Shown here piece by piece: positions 1 through 5,543 of a stretch of DNA of 8,627 nucleotides. The notes beneath the pieces were generated by a model. It had not been told where the DNA came from and searched no databases. It worked only from the letters and a program-made list of their open reading frames with translations. The DNA lies in contig JACPVD010000105.1 in the NCBI GenBank assembly GCA_016191895.1, positions 1 to 8,627 of the forward strand, given 5' to 3'. How positions within the stretch are numbered: the first letter of the stretch is position 1; every line of letters starts with the position of its first letter. The stretch is from Chloroflexota bacterium (lineage in GTDB: Bacteria > Chloroflexota > Anaerolineae > Anaerolineales > Villigracilaceae). Both the position numbers and the translations under genes were made by a program.

Positions 1-282
1 CATCACAGTGAAAGCAAAAAGAAGGACCGGCGCAAAGGCGTGGGTTTGAATTGAGCCGGCCACATCGCCACGAATCAACGCCATGCTGGCGCGGGTCAGG
101 CCGCACCCCGGGCAGGGGATTCCCGTTGCGGCGAGGATCGGGCAACTCCACCCGGACAGGCCGGCGAGACTCAACCCCAAATGCAGCACGCCTGCGCCGG
201 CAATGATCAGCCCTTCGCGGCGGTTTTCCAGCAGGTTGGAAAAGGCCGGAGTATGCCACGCTTTCTCGAAAGACATATTCAT
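1..282 (-). CDS. DUF2752 family membrane protein (partial, C-terminus beyond window)
   Basis: The minus strand stays open from an ATG at 282 to the window edge, giving the first 94 residues of a protein. The decisive signal is CPGCGLTRA at residues 57-65, the hallmark CPxCGxTR motif of DUF2752, a family of small membrane proteins of unknown function. A hydrophobic stretch at residues 25-42 precedes the motif. A second begins near residue 82 (FAPVLLFAFTV) and runs off the window. The start is uncertain. ATG 282 and an in-frame ATG at 276 are possible, and another in-frame ATG lies at 324, giving 14 more residues (MTPYLPENF...). None has a clear Shine-Dalgarno sequence. It lies downstream of the ABC-F gene on the same strand, separated by about 160 bp that contain a hairpin, so it need not be co-transcribed. 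The family call is firm from the motif; the function is unknown. Confidence 0.8.
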   Translation of the reverse strand, partial: MNMSFEKAWHTPAFSNLLENRREGLIIAGAGVLHLGLSLAGLSGWSCPILAATGIPCPGCGLTRASMALIRGDVAGSIQTHAFAPVLLFAFTVM

Positions 283-320
283 GACCGATAAAACACGGAA
301 GTTTTCAGGAAGGTACGGGG

Positions 321-343
321 TCATTTGGATGCATTTCAAATGA
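321..343. repeat. Short inverted repeat upstream of the DUF2752 gene
   Basis: TCATTTG (321-327) and CAAATGA (337-343) form a perfect 7-bp dyad with a 9-bp spacer containing ATGCAT. It overlaps the upstream alternative ATG at 324 of the DUF2752 frame. It could be an operator or chance. Nothing else in the 283-441 gap is recognisable except the hairpin at 358-410. Confidence 0.25.
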
Positions 344-357
344 GTTGAAGGGAAGAA

Positions 358-410
358 CGTCCCGAAGATTTTCACAAGCGATTTTGACCGTTTTTCAAAC
401 CTTCGGGACG
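358..410 (-). terminator. Long-loop hairpin after the ABC-F gene, possible terminator
   Basis: CGTCCCGAAG (358-367) and CTTCGGGACG (401-410) are perfect inverted arms 31 bp downstream of the ABC-F stop. In minus-strand RNA the stem grows to 14 pairs, because 368-371 and 397-400 add one G-U and three A-U pairs. In plus-strand RNA the G-U becomes an A/C mismatch, which favours function in the minus-strand transcript. A pyrimidine-rich stretch (TTCTTCCCTTC) follows on that strand, not a clean U-run. The loop is about 25 nt. It may be a weak terminator or an mRNA 3'-end stabilising hairpin. Confidence 0.45.
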
Positions 411-441
411 GTTGTTTCAACTGAAATAAAACACACCCAGG

Positions 442-2073
442 TCATTTGCCCATCTTTGCAAGGTAATCGCTGTAACCGCCGATGTATTCAACCAATTGAC
501 CGTCTTCGATGACCAATAGTTTTTCAACGGTTCGGTCGAGAAAATAACGGTCATGCGAGATGACAAGCACCGTGCCTTCAAACTCCTCCAATGCCTGCTC
601 CAGCACTTCGGAGGAGGTAATATCGAGATTGTTGGTAGGCTCGTCGAGAAGAAGGAAATTCGCGCCGGATAACACCACCAATGCAAGTTGAAGCCGACTG
701 CGTTCCCCGCCGGAGAGTTCGCCGATTCTTTGCGTCACCTGCTTGTATGTGAAAAGATAATGCAGAAGAAACGCCGTCGCCCTTGATTCGCTCATCTCAC
801 CCTCATAACGGACGGCGTCCACGACGGTTTGATTGAAGTCGAGAGTCTCATGCTCCTGCGCATAATGCCCAATGGAAATACTTGGGCCGATCTTGATCTC
901 ACCGGCATCGGGCGTTTCGTTTCCGAGGACCATGCGCAACAAAACAGACTTACCCGCGCCGTTCGGGCCGATCAGCCCAACACGCTCGCCATGCCATATG
1001 GTCTGGTTGAGATTCGTCAACACCTGTTTCGCGCCAAAGGATTTTGAAACACCCGCAAGTTCGAGAACCTTGTCTGACCCGCGCCAACCGTTGAGGCGCA
1101 ACTCCATGCGCTTGCGATCCATGACGGGTTTTTCGACCTTGTCCATTTTGTCGAGTCGTTTTTGCATGGTCTTGGCTTTGGCGGCAAATTTTTCATTATC
1201 GTATATCTTGCCCCAAATGGCAAAACGTTTAATGGCAATTTCCAAGCGTTTGATCTCATGCTGTTGCGCGCGGAAGAGTTCCTCCTGACGCGCCAGTTTC
1301 AAATCCTTGTCGGCGATGAAGGATGAGTAATCGCCTTCGAACACTGTCAGTTTGCCATCCTCCAATTCGGCGATATGCGTGACGGCGGCATCCAGCAGGT
1401 AACGATCATGAGAGATGATGACAACCGTCCCTTCATATTCGCGGATTAGATTCTCAAGGAACATCTTCCCGGGCAAATCAAGGTGATTATCGGGTTCATC
1501 CAATAACAGGATGTCGGGACGGAGGAGGAGCAGACGCGCCAACCCGACAAGTTTTTTCTGCCCCCCGCTCAACACAGACAGGGGTTTGGTCAGCTCGCTT
1601 TGAGCGAGTCCCAGCCCAAGCAGGAGTCCGCGCACACGCTCCGGGTACGAGTCGCCACCAAGAGAGTTGTACTCTTCGATGAGTCTATGTTGCAATTCAA
1701 GCGCGTGTTGAAGTTTGCGCTCGTCGCCATAAACTTCGGGATCGCCCAAACTGGATTCCACACGCTCCAATTCCGCATGGACTTCGGACACACGCGGGTT
1801 ACCCGTGAGCGCGGCGTCGAAAGCCGTCAGCGAAGAATCAAGCTCGGGGTGTTGAGACAGGTATCCCGTTGTAATGAAGCGGGTGCGGGTGACGAGTCCG
1901 CCCAATTCGGGGGAATGTTCGCCTTCGATCAATTTGAAGAGGGACGACTTCCCCGCGCCGTTCGCTCCGACAAGGCCGATCTTTTGTCCGCGTTGAATCT
2001 CCCAATTGAGATTTTCAAAGATGCGCTTTGCGCCGAGGATGAGGGTGATGTTTGAAAGTTGAAGTTGAATCAT
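442..2073 (-). CDS. ABC-F family ATP-binding protein (ribosome-associated)
   Basis: A 543-residue protein with two ABC ATPase domains and no membrane segment, as in ABC-F proteins. These bind the ribosomal E site and act in translation or in protection from ribosome-targeting antibiotics. Domain 1 has Walker A GANGAGKS (36-43), an arm-like insertion (about 90-147), signature LSGGQ (168-172), Walker B with D192 and E193, and the SHDR switch (221-224). The charged interdomain linker spans about 250-330. Domain 2 has GPNGAGKS (369-376), LSGGE (453-457), Walker B LLLDEPTNNLD (474-484) and SHDR (506-509). Both catalytic glutamates (193, 478) are present, so it should be active. The first Walker B reads DEPDNHLD where DEPTNHLD is usual. 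The ATG at 2073 has a weak upstream GGAAA. The subfamily (EttA, Uup, YdiF or a resistance type) cannot be fixed by eye. The 5' leader looks like a translation-dependent attenuator, which favours a drug- or stress-responsive role. Confidence 0.95.
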   Translation of the reverse strand: MIQLQLSNITLILGAKRIFENLNWEIQRGQKIGLVGANGAGKSSLFKLIEGEHSPELGGLVTRTRFITTGYLSQHPELDSSLTAFDAALTGNPRVSEVHAELERVESSLGDPEVYGDERKLQHALELQHRLIEEYNSLGGDSYPERVRGLLLGLGLAQSELTKPLSVLSGGQKKLVGLARLLLLRPDILLLDEPDNHLDLPGKMFLENLIREYEGTVVIISHDRYLLDAAVTHIAELEDGKLTVFEGDYSSFIADKDLKLARQEELFRAQQHEIKRLEIAIKRFAIWGKIYDNEKFAAKAKTMQKRLDKMDKVEKPVMDRKRMELRLNGWRGSDKVLELAGVSKSFGAKQVLTNLNQTIWHGERVGLIGPNGAGKSVLLRMVLGNETPDAGEIKIGPSISIGHYAQEHETLDFNQTVVDAVRYEGEMSESRATAFLLHYLFTYKQVTQRIGELSGGERSRLQLALVVLSGANFLLLDEPTNNLDITSSEVLEQALEEFEGTVLVISHDRYFLDRTVEKLLVIEDGQLVEYIGGYSDYLAKMGK

Positions 2074-2089
2074 GATGGTTTCCAGTTTC

Positions 2090-2142
2090 GTACCGCAAGA
2101 TTTATCTTGCGAGCACTAATCGCAACATGAATGTTGCGGTAC
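2090..2142. repeat. Compound palindromic element (two hairpins inside an outer stem)
   Basis: Outer arms GTACCGCAA (2090-2098) and TTGCGGTAC (2134-2142) are perfect inverted repeats. Inside are two perfect 8-bp hairpins with 2-nt spacers: CGCAAGAT/ATCTTGCG (2094-2101, 2104-2111) and CGCAACAT/ATGTTGCG (2121-2128, 2131-2138). They can form either two separate hairpins or one closed stem. The element lies in the ABC-F 5' UTR between the terminator at 2146-2175 and the start codon. It looks like a REP-type dispersed element, an inference that needs other genomic copies. Confidence 0.7.
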
Positions 2143-2145
2143 TTT

Positions 2146-2175
2146 AAAAATAAAAAACCGCAGGGCAACCTGCGG
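2146..2175 (-). terminator. Intrinsic terminator in the ABC-F leader (attenuator)
   Basis: On the minus strand CCGCAGG (2175-2169), a TTGC loop and CCTGCGG (2164-2158) are followed at once by TTTTTTATTTTT (2157-2146). This is a textbook intrinsic terminator in the minus direction; the plus side has no T-run. It ends transcription before the ABC-F start at 2073. No other minus-strand gene lies between it and the divergent plus-strand nuclease gene, so the transcript it ends must be the ABC-F leader itself. Confidence 0.88.
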
Positions 2176-2216
2176 CGTGAAAAGTAATTGCGAATCTTTC
2201 AGTGCGCAGGCGCGAT

Positions 2217-2294
2217 TCAAGGAACCCCATTGAAAATGAAGCCGCGGACTCCGATGACAAGCGGCGATCTGCCTGAACTGAAATCATAAATCAT
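2217..2294 (-). CDS. 25-residue leader peptide (upstream ORF of the ABC-F gene)
   Basis: ATG at 2294 opens a 25-codon frame ending in TGA at 2219-2217. The peptide begins MIYDFSSGRSP and ends RGFIFNGVP. It is not rich in any single amino acid, so classic amino-acid attenuation is unlikely; drug-induced or general ribosome stalling would fit better. Only 7 nt separate the TATAAT box from this ATG, so the predicted transcript starts at or one base before the A of ATG and translation would be leaderless. The stop lies just before RNA segment 2 of the attenuator. No match to a known leader peptide is claimed. Evidence is positional and structural; expression is unproven. Confidence 0.6.
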   Translation of the reverse strand: MIYDFSSGRSPLVIGVRGFIFNGVP

Positions 2295-2301
2295 AGCGGC
2301 G

Positions 2302-2307
2302 ATTATA
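2302..2307 (-). promoter_or_regulatory. -10 box of the ABC-F leader promoter
   Basis: A perfect TATAAT on the minus strand (2307 down to 2302) lies 7 nt upstream of the leader-peptide ATG. The -35 region (about 2325-2330, GCTTCG) is poor and falls in a small GCGC...GCGC dyad at 2317-2332, so an activator or non-standard recognition is possible. The predicted start is 2294-2295. Confidence 0.6.
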
Positions 2308-2353
2308 CCCCACCCAGCGCGAAGCGAAGCGCGGACTTCAGCCGTTTCCGCCT

Positions 2354-2381
2354 GTAAAGCACAGACTAAAGTCTGCGTTAC
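2354..2381. repeat. Short palindromic element upstream of the nuclease gene
   Basis: CAGACT (2362-2367), a 2-nt spacer and AGTCTG (2370-2375) form a perfect hairpin, flanked by GTAA (2354-2357) and TTAC (2378-2381). It shares the 2-nt-loop design of the element at 2090-2142, and a degenerate relative (GGACTTCAGCC) lies at 2333-2343. It is probably another dispersed palindromic repeat. It could also shape the 5' end of the nuclease mRNA, which starts near here. Confidence 0.5.
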
Positions 2382-2407
2382 GGGCAACTTTGTGGCAAAA
2401 TATAGCC

Positions 2408-3247
2408 ATGCAGAATTTGAACACGCTCAGCCAGTCTTCCCTTCAGGATTATCACGATTGCCCGCGCCGCTTCGAGTTGCGTTATGTACAGCGGCTGGCG
2501 TATCCCGCGCTCGAAACCGAGCCTGCGATTGAAAACGAAAAACACCAGCAGGAAGGCGAATATTTTCACCGCCTTGTGCAGCAGCACCTCATCGGCATTC
2601 CCGCGGAGCAGGTGGGCAAACTGGCGAACAGCGCGAACCTGCAACGATGGTGGGAGAATTATATTAATGCAAAAGACCTGACAGGTTTTAAAAACCTGTC
2701 AGGTCTCTATTCTGAAATCACCCTCTCCGCGCCGCTGGGAAAATTTCGATTGGTTGCAAAATATGATTTGATCGCAGTGGATGAAAACAAGGCGGTGATT
2801 TACGATTGGAAGACGTACCGCAAACGCCCGAAGACCGAGTGGTTAAGCATCCGCTGGCAGACGCGGGTATATCGCGCATTGCTTGCAAGGGCGGGAGAGC
2901 ATCTCAATAACGGAAATGGTTTCGCGCCTGAACAGATCGAGATGATCTATTGGTTTTCAGATTTTCCCAACGACCCCGCGCGGTTTATTTACAACGCGGA
3001 TCAATACAATCGAGACTGGTCTGCGCTCGAAAAAATAGCGGATGAAATAACGACTGCATCCGCTGGTTCGACCTTGCTCGCCGGCTTCCCGAAAACGGAT
3101 GAAGTCTCGAAATGTGGTTACTGCCCCTATAGATCGTACTGCAATCGCGGCGTCCGCGCGGGCGATGCCATCGACGCGGAGTTGGAAACCGAGGCGGAGG
3201 AGTTGTTCGATATCAACTTCGAGCAGATTGGGGAGATTGCGTTTTAG
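2408..3247 (+). CDS. RecB-family PD-(D/E)XK nuclease with probable Fe-S cluster
   Basis: A 279-residue protein opening with LSQSSLQDYHDCPRRFELRY, the typical first helix of RecB-like PD-(D/E)XK nucleases (pfam12705, Cas4/AddB type). The catalytic set can be followed by eye: H54 (EYFHRLVQQH), D120 (AKYDLIAVD), D133-W-K135 (the D/ExK element) and Q151-x3-Y155. C18 together with C236, C239 and C245 (CGYCPYRSYC) matches the four-cysteine 4Fe-4S arrangement seen in Cas4 and AddB nucleases. It should therefore cut or resect DNA with a structural Fe-S cluster. It has no helicase domain, and no cas or add genes lie nearby. A TTG at 2390 would add six residues (MWQNIA); ATG 2408 fits the family start better, though neither has a strong Shine-Dalgarno sequence. 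A 33-bp palindrome lies in frame at residues 89-100. The substrate and partners are unknown. Confidence 0.88.
   Translation: MQNLNTLSQSSLQDYHDCPRRFELRYVQRLAYPALETEPAIENEKHQQEGEYFHRLVQQHLIGIPAEQVGKLANSANLQRWWENYINAKDLTGFKNLSGLYSEITLSAPLGKFRLVAKYDLIAVDENKAVIYDWKTYRKRPKTEWLSIRWQTRVYRALLARAGEHLNNGNGFAPEQIEMIYWFSDFPNDPARFIYNADQYNRDWSALEKIADEITTASAGSTLLAGFPKTDEVSKCGYCPYRSYCNRGVRAGDAIDAELETEAEELFDINFEQIGEIAF
2674..2706. repeat. Perfect 33-bp palindrome inside the nuclease gene
   Basis: AGACCTGACAGGTTTT (2674-2689), one A, and AAAACCTGTCAGGTCT (2691-2706) form perfect 16-bp inverted arms. The element is read in frame as KDLTGFKNLSGL (residues 89-100). It falls between the catalytic His and the metal-binding Asp, where length variation is easily tolerated. 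Its length (11 codons) and lack of stops let it sit in the gene without disruption. It looks like an inserted mobile palindrome of the REP/RPE kind. Confidence 0.8.
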
Positions 3248-3262
3248 CCCTCACCCCTAGCT

Positions 3263-3281
3263 CCTCTCCCGGCGGGAGAGG
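3263..3281. repeat. Hairpin repeat after the nuclease gene
   Basis: CCTCTCCC (3263-3270), GGC and GGGAGAGG (3274-3281) form a perfect 8-bp hairpin that starts 15 bp after the nuclease stop. It resembles the C-rich/G-rich palindromes common as dispersed repeats. No T-run follows on the plus strand, so it may stabilise the mRNA end but is not a clear terminator. Confidence 0.55.
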
Positions 3282-3294
3282 GGGAAACCGCGTA

Positions 3295-3303
3295 TGGTAA
3301 AAT
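3295..3303 (+). promoter_or_regulatory. Extended -10 promoter of tRNA-Arg
   Basis: TGG-TAAAAT (3295-3303) is an extended -10 element ten bases before the mature tRNA 5' end, giving a start near 3310. No good -35 is seen (GGAGAG at 3275-3280, inside the hairpin repeat), which the TG extension could offset. Confidence 0.5.
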
Positions 3304-3312
3304 TTTGTCGTT

Positions 3313-3384
3313 GCCCCCGTAGCTCAGTGGACAGAGTGTCGGCCTCCGGAGCCGAAGAGCGCAGTTCGAGTCTGCGCGGGGGCG
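3313..3384 (+). tRNA. tRNA-Arg (anticodon CCG)
   Basis: A full cloverleaf folds by eye. The acceptor is GCCCCCG (3313-3319) with CGGGGGC (3377-3383). The D stem is GCTC (3322-3325) with GAGT (3334-3337), closed by one G-U pair. The anticodon stem is TCGGC/GCCGA (3339-3343, 3351-3355) with loop CTCCGGA, so the anticodon is CCG (3346-3348), which reads CGG. The variable loop is 4 nt (AGAG). The T arm is CGCAG/CTGCG around TTCGAGT (3360-3376). The discriminator is G3384 and CCA is not encoded. It stands alone between its own promoter and terminator. Confidence 0.95.
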
Positions 3385-3389
3385 CTGGG

Positions 3390-3416
3390 AAATCCGTCGT
3401 GATCGGCGGATTTTTT
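3390..3416 (+). terminator. Intrinsic terminator of tRNA-Arg
   Basis: AAATCCGTCG (3390-3399), loop TGAT and CGGCGGATTT (3404-3413) pair over 10 bp with one G-U, running into TTTTTT (3411-3416). It begins 5 nt after the tRNA, so the tRNA is a monocistronic unit. Confidence 0.9.
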
Positions 3417-3428
3417 GATTACGCTGAT

Positions 3429-3456
3429 TTGTGCGGCGAAGTTTTCGTCATATAAT
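3429..3456 (+). promoter_or_regulatory. Predicted promoter of the adenylate cyclase gene
   Basis: A perfect TATAAT (3451-3456) follows TTGTGC (3429-3434, a partial -35) with a 16-bp spacer. The predicted start near 3463 gives a 5' UTR of about 90 nt. That UTR contains AGCGTC/GACGCT (3474-3479, 3497-3502), a small dyad of unclear meaning. Confidence 0.5.
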
Positions 3457-3554
3457 AACGATGCTTTGATGATAGCGTCTTTCCCACATGACGTTGGACG
3501 CTTTCCACGCCAGGCATGCGCCTTTACAAAGAACTGACAAGAGGAATCTGCGCC

Positions 3555-5429
3555 ATGACAAAAGAGAAAAAACCATTCAACCTGCGCTTCATTCTATTGG
3601 CGGGCACAGCTTTGGTCCTGCTGGCGCTTCAAATCATCGGGCTATTCCCCAGCGTCACCACGCCGATCGAACGCGTCGAATATTCGACCCGCGACGTAAT
3701 GATGAGACTGCGCGGCGCGCAGGAGCCTTCTGAAAATATCGCCATTATCGCCATCGACGATTTCTCCTTCAACTGGACGGGTTATCAATGGCCGTGGCCG
3801 CGCTCGTATCTTGCGGAGATCGTGGAACAGGTTAACAAGGGAGGCGGAAAAGTCATCGGGGTGGATATCTTCCTTTCGGAGCAGGACCCTGACCCGGCAA
3901 ACGACGAGGCGTTCGCCAACGCACTCGATTCAATGCCCGCGTCGGTGGGCGTGATTCAAATCTTCTCGGATACCAGCCAGGAAGTTATTATAGATACCCT
4001 CCTGCCTCCGCAGGCTATTTATCATCAGGCGCTGGACGCCACCGGCATCACCGCATTCACCCGCGACGAGGATGCCGTCGTCCGCAGTGTGCAGGCATTC
4101 GATACGTACAAGGAAAAACTCTTTTATCACTGGGCGTTCGAAGTGGCGCGTCTTTATCTGGATGTCGATTCGCCCTCCAACCCCACAGCAAAAGGCGTCC
4201 TGTTCAACGGAAAGACCGTGCCCCTGCATAATGGACAGATCCTTGTCAACTTTGCAGGACCCGCCAAAACCTACCCCACCTACAGCGCATCCGATGTGCA
4301 TGACGGAATCGTGTTCGAACAGAATCCCGACGCTTTTCGCGGCAGGATCGTACTGATTGGCGCGACGACGGTCACATTACAGGACGTGTATCCCACACCG
4401 TTTTCGGCGCAGGTCCCAACATCGGGCGTGGAGATCGTCGCCAGCACAATCGATACGCTGATCACCGGGCAATACATTACGGAAACGCCTGCCTGGGGTA
4501 TCCTGTTGAGCACGATCGCCGCCGCCCTGCTTGCCGCTTTGATCTCCCGCTCCCAACGCCCCACCCTGACCGTTACCATTTTAGGCGCGGTCATGATCGG
4601 GTACGCTGTAGTGACCTTGATCTTCTTCCTGAAAAACCGCCACATCCTGCCCATCGTTGCCCCGGAGATCATGCTTTTTCTGGGGGTCGTCCTGCCGACA
4701 TTGGAACAGGCGGTTTCGCAGGAACTTGAAAAACGCCGCGTGCGCAGTTTGTTCAGCCGCTTTATTTCGCCGGAGATGGTCGATCAGATGATGTCGACGC
4801 AGGATTTAAACTCGCTCAACAAACGCTCGGATTTAAGCATCATCTTTTCGGATATCCGCGGCTTCACCACGCTTTCTGAAAAAATGACGCCGGAGGATGT
4901 GGTGGCCCTGCTAAACCCCTATCTCGAAGCCATGTCCAGGGTCATTTATAAACATGGCGGCACGGTGGATAAATACGAAGGTGATGCGATCATTGCCTTC
5001 TTCGGCGAGCCGGTGCCATTCAAAGACCACGCCATCCGCGCCTTGCGGGCTTCTTTGGATATGCGCGTGGCATTGGACGAATTGAGAAAACAATGGGAAA
5101 AGGAAGGCCGTTCGACCCAGATCGAAATGGGGATTGGAATCAATTCCGGCGAGGTCTTTGTTGGCCTGCTCGGTTCGGAGCAGCGCATCAACTACACTGT
5201 GATCGGAGACAACGCCAACCTCGCCTCCCGCCTGCAAGACCTGACCAAAACCTATGCCTGGCCGATCCTCATCAGCGAGAGCACCTACGAACAAGTGAGG
5301 GCTGAGTTCGACGCGGAGTTTGCGGATGCGGTCACAGTCAAAGGCAAGACAAAGCCGGTAAACGTATACAAGGTCATTGGACGCAAGGGCGCGACGGAAT
5401 CCGAACAATTGAAATCGTGGCAAAAATAA
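3555..5429 (+). CDS. CHASE2-domain class III adenylate cyclase
   Basis: A 624-residue membrane receptor that should convert ATP to cAMP in response to an extracytoplasmic signal. Residues 11-30 form the first membrane helix, about 35-305 an extracellular CHASE2 sensor, and about 313-330, 337-359 and 365-382 three membrane helices. The catalytic domain runs from about 424 to 610. Metal-binding aspartates are D433 (FSDIRGFT) and D477 (KYEGDAIIAFFG). K473 and T548 (YTVIGDNANLASR) fit ATP specificity of class IIIb, and N555 and R559 fit the transition-state pair, so all key residues are intact. ATG 3555 is preferred because AAGAGG lies 10 nt upstream. ATG 3516 would add 13 residues but has only a poorly spaced AGG. 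CHASE2 with three trailing helices is the usual order in this receptor class. The ligand is unknown. A terminator-like hairpin separates it from rex. Confidence 0.93.
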   Translation: MTKEKKPFNLRFILLAGTALVLLALQIIGLFPSVTTPIERVEYSTRDVMMRLRGAQEPSENIAIIAIDDFSFNWTGYQWPWPRSYLAEIVEQVNKGGGKVIGVDIFLSEQDPDPANDEAFANALDSMPASVGVIQIFSDTSQEVIIDTLLPPQAIYHQALDATGITAFTRDEDAVVRSVQAFDTYKEKLFYHWAFEVARLYLDVDSPSNPTAKGVLFNGKTVPLHNGQILVNFAGPAKTYPTYSASDVHDGIVFEQNPDAFRGRIVLIGATTVTLQDVYPTPFSAQVPTSGVEIVASTIDTLITGQYITETPAWGILLSTIAAALLAALISRSQRPTLTVTILGAVMIGYAVVTLIFFLKNRHILPIVAPEIMLFLGVVLPTLEQAVSQELEKRRVRSLFSRFISPEMVDQMMSTQDLNSLNKRSDLSIIFSDIRGFTTLSEKMTPEDVVALLNPYLEAMSRVIYKHGGTVDKYEGDAIIAFFGEPVPFKDHAIRALRASLDMRVALDELRKQWEKEGRSTQIEMGIGINSGEVFVGLLGSEQRINYTVIGDNANLASRLQDLTKTYAWPILISESTYEQVRAEFDAEFADAVTVKGKTKPVNVYKVIGRKGATESEQLKSWQK

Positions 5430-5460
5430 CAAGAGTTCTACCGTTTTTACGTATCATCGT

Positions 5461-5516
5461 GGGATGTTCTGAGCGCACAAAGGGCGCTTAGAACACCCTA
5501 CACCTCTTCTTTTTGT
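5461..5516 (+). terminator. Terminator-like hairpin after the cyclase gene
   Basis: GGGaTGTTCTgAGCGC (5461-5476) pairs with GCGCTtAGAACACCC (5484-5498) around a 7-nt loop: 15 pairs including one G-U, with one bulged A. The U-rich tract CTCTTCTTTTTG begins only about 5 nt past the stem, so termination may be less sharp than at the tRNA terminator. It lies 32 nt after the cyclase stop and upstream of the rex promoter region. Confidence 0.7.
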
Positions 5517-5543
5517 TGAAAAGATACCGTTGAGTACCCTCCA

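Larger units (their letters stand above)
2146..2294 (-). promoter_or_regulatory. Predicted transcription-attenuation leader of the ABC-F gene
   Basis: Four segments can pair in two exclusive ways, written on the minus strand. Segment 1 is TTTCAGT-tc-AGGC (2283-2271). Segment 2 is GCCT-gcgc-ACTGAAAG (2211-2196). Segment 3 is CTTTTCA-cgc-CGCAGG (2184-2169). Segment 4 is CCTGCGG (2164-2158). Pairing 1:2 (AGGC/GCCT and TTTCAGT/ACTGAAA) leaves 3:4 free to form the terminator. Pairing 2:3 (CCTGCG/CGCAGG plus TGAAAG/CTTTTCA) makes an antiterminator and consumes the terminator's 5' arm. Segment 1 lies in codons 4-8 of the upstream ORF at 2294-2217. A ribosome stalled early in that ORF would mask segment 1, release segment 2 and permit read-through. 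Two smaller hairpins lie between segments 1 and 2: GCCGC/GCGGC, and TTCAA...TTGAA. The layout matches ribosome-mediated attenuation known for some ABC-F resistance genes. The pairing was done by eye and regulation is inferred. Confidence 0.7.

Noticed and set aside
83..343. Open plus-strand frame of 86 codons at the left edge
   Set aside because: It is antisense to the DUF2752 gene, whose CPGCGLTRA motif identifies the true strand.
2146..2301. 6S RNA or other independent small RNA
   Set aside because: Promoter, structured RNA and terminator fit a small RNA, but no 6S-like central bubble was seen, and a leader ORF plus alternative stems ahead of a same-strand gene fit an attenuator better. 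An abundant terminated leader could still appear as a small RNA.
2074..2407. CRISPR array
   Set aside because: The repeats in this gap are palindromes of different sequence without regular spacers; no cas genes are present despite the Cas4-like nuclease.
3516..3554. N-terminal extension of the cyclase by 13 residues
   Set aside because: ATG 3555 has AAGAGG upstream and places the first membrane helix normally; ATG 3516 has only a poorly spaced AGG.
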